This document shows, one piece after another, positions 58,621 to 64,000 of a stretch of DNA of 64,000 nt (the first letter of the stretch is position 1; each line of letters opens with the position of its first letter). Where the stretch lies: positions 5,200,501 through 5,264,500 of the forward strand of contig CAMQGK010000604.1 of the NCBI GenBank assembly GCA_947000775.1, in the 5' to 3' direction. The notes under the pieces were generated by a model. That model ran no database searches, was not told the DNA's origin, and saw only the letters and a list, made by a program, of their open reading frames with translations. The DNA comes from Pterois miles. Its lineage: Eukaryota > Chordata > Actinopteri > Perciformes > Scorpaenidae. Position numbers and translations under genes: made by a program.

Positions 58621-60555
58621 GTTGTAGTACGGAGAAGAGCCCTTTCAACAACGACTTAAACATTAATCACACACTGGGTCAAAATAAGTAACTCAGCCAA
58701 ACAATTATTTCAAATGACAGCCTCCAGCTCCTGAATACAAAACGCAGTGATGGTCTTTCTCAACTCCCAACTTCTTTCACTGGTCCGAAAGCTTTTGGTA
58801 AACTCCCACTGATATTTTTACCTTTTTCCGATTAAAATCCCGACTAGGGTGATCTGGTGAAGACTCGCTTTCTTGCAATACGCCTCAAAAGAGCGGAATG
58901 TGGGTTTAAGCGGCAATGCCTGGGTAAAATATCCTCTATATATATCAGTTACGAGTTTCCCTTAGGCAGACATTTTTGGTTTGCAAAAAGCCTCAGCACC
59001 GCGATGACACTGGTTATTGTATCCCTCCGCCGAGCACAGTGACATGATGGTCCCACACAGCAGGAGATGCTGCAGGAGTCAGAGCCTCAGACATGTACTG
59101 TATCTGTCTACTGTACATACATACACATACCAGAGCACACTGTCTGGGGTCACTCTGATGCTCCACATGGCTCTCTCTGCTTTATTAATGCTGCATTTAA
59201 TGGATTAGAGTGGGCTGCAGCATCACAGACATCTTTGCATTTGAATGCCTGAAAAAACAAACGCAATGCAATGTATTCCTTCTGAATAAATCATATTCAA
59301 AACTTGCCATCATTATATTTTTAAACCACGTCCCTTTTCTCACAGAGCCTCTTATTTATTCATAGTGGCAACGTAAATGTTAACAGAGTAATGTAAATAT
59401 CAGCAACGATGGTCTTGCATTATAAACTGTGCCCTGTACTTATTACCCACACTACTTTATGAAGTATTATTCCAGCAGAGGAGCACTGGTTGCACTGGAT
59501 TTAATGGCAATGGATTACATACATATTGCACAGTGCAGTGGGATGGGGATGTGAACCACAAGGCCCCTTAACGGCACTGCAGAGGGATCTAGACTTCCTC
59601 TCAAAACTTTGTCTATCAGTGAAAACGTTTAATGAAAAGAAGAAACACTTGCTGAAACTAAACCAAACATGCAGTCTCTGATCACTGAACTCTGTTAGGG
59701 AATATACATATTTAAACTGACTAAAGTATGATGTATTATGTAATTTTACTTCTTAAACGCCTGACAAGGGACAAGGTCTGCAAATTAGTGATGGCTAGAA
59801 GTTGTGCATCATTTTCACTTAATTTAAATATACCAATGCCTGCATGTGCTGTATTGTCCTTGTCAAATATGTTAATAAAATAAAAATAAAGTCATTTTGC
59901 ATTGTCAGCACTAGTGGTGTTAAGAATTATCATATTTTGTTTTGTTGTTTCTTGATTTTTTTTTTTATTTTTTTCCCCAGCTGTTTTCTGCTCTGAGTGT
60001 ATCAGTCCTTTATTATTAGTCCATTAGCCGACAGCATGAAGTTTCTTGAATACAGTTATATGCTGTTATGGCTGACATTTTTTCATTAACAGCCATTAAG
60101 TATATTTGCATTCTGTAGCATAATTGCAGGCAGGGCTGTCTCTCCCACACAAAATTAAAATGCAACAGTAGGAATTATGCATACATGTACTGAACAGGAT
60201 GTGATGCTAAATTATATTTGGATTCTCTTATTTAATAGCATGAATTGGAAGCAGTAACTGTTGTTTTTATATATTAAAAATCCTATATGTAACCAAATCC
60301 AATAAGTACATTCAAAATAGAGCAATGTATGTTGTGCAAACACTTTTTTTGTGAAAAATGTTGACACTGTCTATCTTTAACTTATCATTATGAAGTAAAT
60401 GTGGTAAAACTTTGCAATACGGAAAAATTTCGAGTAGTTATAAATGAGGAACTAACTGCTAGTAAACCATTAATTATCATGTAATACAAATTTTATAGTA
60501 GCTAATGATTATTAATTGAGACATGACTGTAAGATATTATGTTAATAAACTAATA
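58621..60555. other. Intergenic sequence upstream of tcf12
   Basis: No gene is recognised. A short plus-strand frame at 58857-59042 has no supporting homology or splice signals. A block at about 59140-59260 (GCTTTATTAATGCTGCATTT, ATCTTTGCATTTGAATG) has an octamer-like word and could be regulatory. The remainder is AT-rich. Confidence 0.35.
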
Positions 60556-60563
60556 TGTAATTA

Positions 60564-61023
60564 CAGAGCCGGCCCTGACCAATATGGTGCCTTATGCAAA
60601 ATTTTAGTTGGTACCACTTAGATCACAGCCAGTTCCACCACCAATCTTTGTGTTCATGCTGCTTAGCTTTATGTATCTGAGATTAAGCTATGCATATCAC
60701 AGTTTTTAAAAAAATCTTTCTTCAAATTATGTTGTAGGTTATTCCCCAAACACCTGGAAAGTCCTTCCAACTTTCCCAAATGAATTTAATGCTGCAGGCA
60801 ACCCAGAAAATAGGTTACATAGTTATGTTGCTGTGTTTTTTTTATTTATAATATATAGATAGATAGATAGATAGATAGATATAATTGTATTAAATTAGTA
60901 TTAATAAAAAAATTGTAAAAGTTATGTGTGTTGATTTTTTTTCTTCCTTCATTTGGGGCGCCCCTATAGATGGATGGCGCCTCTAGCATTCACCTATACC
61001 GTCTATGTCTAGGGCCAACTCTG
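60564..61023. mobile_element. hAT MITE with perfect 8-bp target duplication
   Basis: Termini CAGAGCCGGCCCTGACC and, reverse-complemented, CAGAGTTGGCCCTAGAC are inverted repeats. They are flanked by identical 8-mers TGTAATTA at 60556-60563 and 61024-61031. The 460-bp body includes GGTGCCTTATGCAAAATTTT on the left, GGGGCGCCCCTATAGATGG on the right and an internal (TAGA)n tract. No coding capacity. CAG...GGCCC ends and the 8-bp duplication place it in hAT. Confidence 0.92.
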
Positions 61024-61031
61024 TGTAATTA

Positions 61032-61373
61032 ACTGATCATAGTTACAGGTGAGTCCTTATAATGGTCCTTTACTTAATGCACAGTTATTGATAACTTATG
61101 ATTATTACACAGGTTGTTGAATACTTGATTCTGATTGGTCGATCAAGGCATTTCTGCGGCCTGTTATTTCTTTATAGCAGACTGTTGCTATGGGCGCAGT
61201 TCTGATGTCAGACTGGCAGACCGTTATTGTCTCAAATTATTGATTTCTTAAGTAGCCATGTAATAAGCAGGATAATGTACAGCTAGCAGGTCATTGTTGT
61301 GAAAGACTCCCCTTCTTAAGGGATGCCACACCTAGCTGACAGCTGACCTGCTAGCTGTACATTATCCCTTACT
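61032..61373. other. Intergenic, with a short duplicated phrase
   Basis: The phrase GATAATGTACAGCTAGCAGGTCA at 61270-61292 reappears inverted at about 61344-61366 (GACCTGCTAGCTGTACATTATC), giving an inverted repeat of about 22 bp around a 50-base centre. Otherwise unassigned. Confidence 0.6.
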
Positions 61374-61634
61374 TCATCCATCCATCCATCCATCCATCGT
61401 CAACCGCTTATCCCGTTAGGGGTGGGGGGGCTGGAGCTGATCCAGCTGGCATAGGGCGAAGGCAGGGTACACCCTGGACAGGTCGCCAGTCCATCGCAGG
61501 GCACATAGAGAAGACAACATATAGACAGACAACCATTCACACTCACATTCACACCTACGGGCAATTTAGAGTCATCAATTAACCTAAACAGCATGTTTTG
61601 GACGGTGGGAGGAAGCCGGAGTACCCGGAGAGAC
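61374..61634 (-). mobile_element. SINE, 5'-truncated, minus orientation
   Basis: It starts (CATC)n then GTCAACCGCTTATCCCGTTA, continues GGTCGCCAGTCCATCGCAGG, and ends GGTGGGAGGAAGCCGGAGTA and CCCGGAGA. It is the same family as 51554-51900, lacking the tRNA head. Confidence 0.9.
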
Positions 61635-62359
61635 CTTACTTAACATGCTAAACCAATAACAAATCATTACTTCATTATTACCCACCTATTAGTTTCTAAT
61701 TTTGTATTAATTGAATATTTCATGATTTCATGTCCCATTACCCACAAAGTTTGTGCCTGCACTTAAAGCTGCAGTGGGTAGAAATGGAACAAATATGATT
61801 TTAAAAAGCTATTTTTATAAAATGGATACTATATCTTGGCAGTAGTGCATGAGACAGATAATCTGAAAAAAAATCACATGTCCTCCGGCGCTCCTAATGA
61901 CATCTGCAAGATTTCACAGACTGGAGGAAAACAACCAATCAGAGCTGATCTGGAGCCTGCCATCTCTGAGCAGCTGTCAATCACTCATGAACTGTGATCA
62001 AATGATCAAACTAGGCAGCCCTGATCAAATATGAATCAATATTCTGTTACTGTAATGCCTATTTCTCTCCTCAAATGTTTTCAGAAACATCTTATAGTTA
62101 CTGTTTAGCTGTAAAATGAGAAAGTTTATGACCAGCAGCCATGTTGAGATCAGTTGATGAAATACCAAGCACCACCCACCAGGTGGATCACAGCCAATAG
62201 GTACACCCAAGAATCTCCTGTGACCTGTGATTGGCCAAAGTCTTCCATCAAGGGCTAGATTTTAAACCTTGAAAACAGAGCCATGAGGAGGTGCAGAGGT
62301 CTAGTTTTCTCTCAGAACACAAATTACAATATGCTGAAAGGACATTATGGATTTATTAT

Positions 62360-62670
62360 CCATCGATCCATCTTCAACCACTTATCCCGTTGGGGGTCAC
62401 GGGTGGTGCTGGAGCCGATCCCAGCTAGCATTGGGCAAAGGTGGGGTTCACCCTGGACAGGTCGCCAGTCCATCGCAGGGCACATAGAGACAAACAACAT
62501 AGAGGCAGACAACCATTCGCGCTCACATTCAAACCTACAACAATTTAGAGTCATCAGTTAACCTGCATGTCTTTGGACTGTGGGAGGCAGCTGGAGAACC
62601 TGGAGAAAACCCACGCTTACATGGGGAGAACACGGAAACTCCACACAGAAGGGTCCCACGTCAGATTCGA
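62360..62670 (-). mobile_element. SINE inserted in MITE family A
   Basis: It starts CATCGATCCATCTTCAACCA, then GGGTTCACCCTGGACAGGTC, and TTGGACTGTGGGAGGCAG, and reaches a B-box-like GATTCGAA near 62666. It is the same family as 51554-51900. Sequence beyond, 62671-62910, is not SINE head and is unassigned; it may be a second insertion or a diverged 5' end. Confidence 0.85.
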
Positions 62671-62910
62671 ATACACTTCCTTAAGTGTTTTATACACTTA
62701 GGGTCTACACCTGGCAATCCTCAGTTTGCTGAGGGCGGCGGACTTGTAAGCTTTTCTAGGTCTGCCACCAGTCGCCGCTGGCTTGTGAGGTCTCATCTTG
62801 CAGCGGATATTGGAAGACTTGCATTTCTGTTTGCGAGCGGAGCAAGCGGCCTTGCTTCAAGTACATGCTATTGTCAAAAAACACTAGGTTTTTGATCTAT
62901 CGCTTGAGCT

Positions 62911-62911
62911 C

Positions 62912-62960
<49 letters not shown>
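62911..62960. repeat. (ATT)n microsatellite
   Basis: About 16 ATT units at the right margin of the insertion that splits MITE family A. Confidence 0.97.
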
Positions 62961-63166
62961 TGCCGAATGATGCCAAAAACTGTCTGCCTACTGAGGCTTT
63001 AATTTTTGTTGACATTGGGCTTTTATTTTGAAGGGTTCAGACCGGAAAAGGTGTTGCTGTTGGCGGAAATCAGGCGGGCATTTGAAACCAAGCTAGCTCT
63101 AAGTTGTTGTTAGTATGAATATTAGCTCTTTTTAAAGAAATTCAGAAACGAGGGGCTGTTTTCTCC

Positions 63167-63408
63167 ATGGCTAAACAGCGGGGAAAAACAACACACACCC
63201 CTGATATTAATCAGACTTCAGCTCCTGTGGCGAAAAAATCGAAACCAGTCCGTCGATCTGAGGAAGGTCTGAGAGCCAGGAGGGAAAGCGACCGTCTGCG
63301 AGTGAAAACAAGGATAAACATATCTTACAGCTTCACAAGGTGGAGGAAGTTAAAAGAAGAGAAACATCTACGAACCGACGGAGACGTCGCCAACTATCTC
63401 TTGAACTT
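63167..63408 (+). CDS. Candidate first coding exon of an unidentified gene
   Basis: The open frame starts at an ATG with a pyrimidine at -3 (TTCTCCATGG, G at +4) and reads 80 codons plus two bases up to a strong donor AACTT|GTGAGT. The N-terminal 30 residues are basic and Ser/Thr/Pro-rich (PVAKKSKPVRR). The following segment is rich in charged residues (RARRESDRLRVKTRINISYS), then RWRKLKEEKHLRTDG and a YLL end. This resembles, from memory, a motif at the N-terminus of expanded fish proteins, some linked to domesticated transposases. I cannot assign a function. It begins about 165 bp after a MITE. The next exon is not identified in the window. Confidence 0.45.
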
Positions 63409-64000
63409 GTGAGTATTTAGTGAAATGGTGAATTAAATGAAATGCATAATGAAATGTAAATGCATATATAAACGGTTAATTTAAAGCAGGAGTCACAGAA
63501 AATGGTTAAATAGCGACCTACTTCTCATGACAGCTCAGTTTGTCTACAGGTGTGTTCAGGGCCAGTAACATGCTTGTTATTATCGGCTTTGACAGCTTGG
63601 TTTGCGATGCTACAATGTGCCGGTGCCTGCAAACTGGAAATACAACTTTCTGTGGAAATATGTAATATGTAGAAATACGACCGCATGCTTAAACACTCTC
63701 CTTTTTGATGAAGTGCTTTTCCTGGCTACCATATTACACTGTACAGCGTGGTCCTGTAGGGACTACTTTTTCCTCCGCGCTGGCGAGAAACCAGACAAGA
63801 GGACTGCTGTAAAGTTGGGTTCACATTGGTTATCGCTGTGTATAACGTGTGTTAATGACAATAACAGTGTCTTTTAGACATCTGTGACAAATTCAAATTG
63901 TCATTACCTCCACCAACTACTTTGTGAGTTAATTGTTTTTGTTTTAAAATGCACTTTTAGGTGATTTAATTGAAGTATTAGTGTTGCATAGAGGCTTAAC
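63409..64000 (+). other. Putative intron of the 63.2-kb gene, or intergenic
   Basis: It follows the donor at 63408. A possible acceptor TTTGTCTACAG ends at 63550, but the sequence after it has no convincing frame. The open frame at 63602-63877 shows no homology I recognise. Confidence 0.3.

Larger units (their letters stand above)
61763..63002 (-). mobile_element. MITE family A, split by later insertion
   Basis: The main part, 61763 to about 62355, starts TTAAAGCTGCAGTGGGTAG and is nearly the full family A sequence reversed, down to ATATGCTGAAAGGACATTAT. The missing terminus appears at 62961-63002 as GCCGAATGATGCCAAAAACT to ACTGAGGCTTTAA. About 605 bp of other sequence, including a SINE and an (ATT)n array, lie between. 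Outer TTAA occurs at 61763 and 62999. Confidence 0.85.

Noticed and set aside
63602..63877. 91-codon frame as a second exon of the 63.2-kb gene
   Set aside because: No acceptor in the right phase at its start and no recognisable domain.

Overview
The window is vertebrate nuclear DNA and reads as a teleost, probably percomorph, fish. It is AT-rich, almost free of long open reading frames, and carries repeat families typical of fish: tRNA-derived SINEs, L2/Rex-like LINE ends, hAT, Tc1-like and piggyBac-like elements, and many short inverted-repeat elements (MITEs). I recognise these families from general familiarity, not from a database search.

The one clearly identified gene is the 5' half of tcf12 (HEB, a class I bHLH E protein), on the minus strand. 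Six coding exons can be placed to the base from homology, splice sites and phase: 58106-58035, 55642-55570, 40661-40588, 32103-32001, 5213-5152 and 476-341. They total 520 coding bases (173 codons plus one base), and every junction phase agrees. They cover activation domain 1 (LDFS motif) and the following region. The loop-helix activation domain and the bHLH domain lie beyond base 1. A probable non-coding first exon and CpG-rich promoter lie at about 58453-58620. Introns from 5' to 3' are about 0.33, 2.4, 14.9, 8.5, 26.8 and 4.7 kb.

By region: 1-5.2 kb holds exons 7 and 6, a degenerate LINE and a compound microsatellite beside the exon 6 donor. 5.2-32 kb is the large fifth intron, with possible conserved non-coding blocks, Tc1-like and LINE-tail fragments, a hAT element with a BED-finger remnant, a second hAT-like element and a SINE. 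32-40.6 kb is intron 4, with a GC-rich block near 36.1-36.5 kb. 40.7-55.6 kb is intron 3, with nested MITEs, a piggyBac-like element, a SINE with target-site duplication, a 3 x 32 bp tandem repeat and two fold-back elements. 55.6-58.6 kb is the 5' end of tcf12.

Upstream, 58.6-63 kb is intergenic and repeat-rich, with a hAT MITE bounded by a perfect 8-bp duplication and a MITE split by a later SINE. At 63167-63408 (+) there is a plausible first coding exon of a different, unidentified gene ending at a strong splice donor.

I see no CRISPR array, operon, rRNA gene, bona fide tRNA gene or intact viral gene, and no evidence for a wholly new biological system. The most checkable points of interest are the repeat-flanked tcf12 exon 6, the in-frame upstream ORF in the tcf12 leader, the orphan first exon at 63.2 kb, and several elements with clear insertion footprints.
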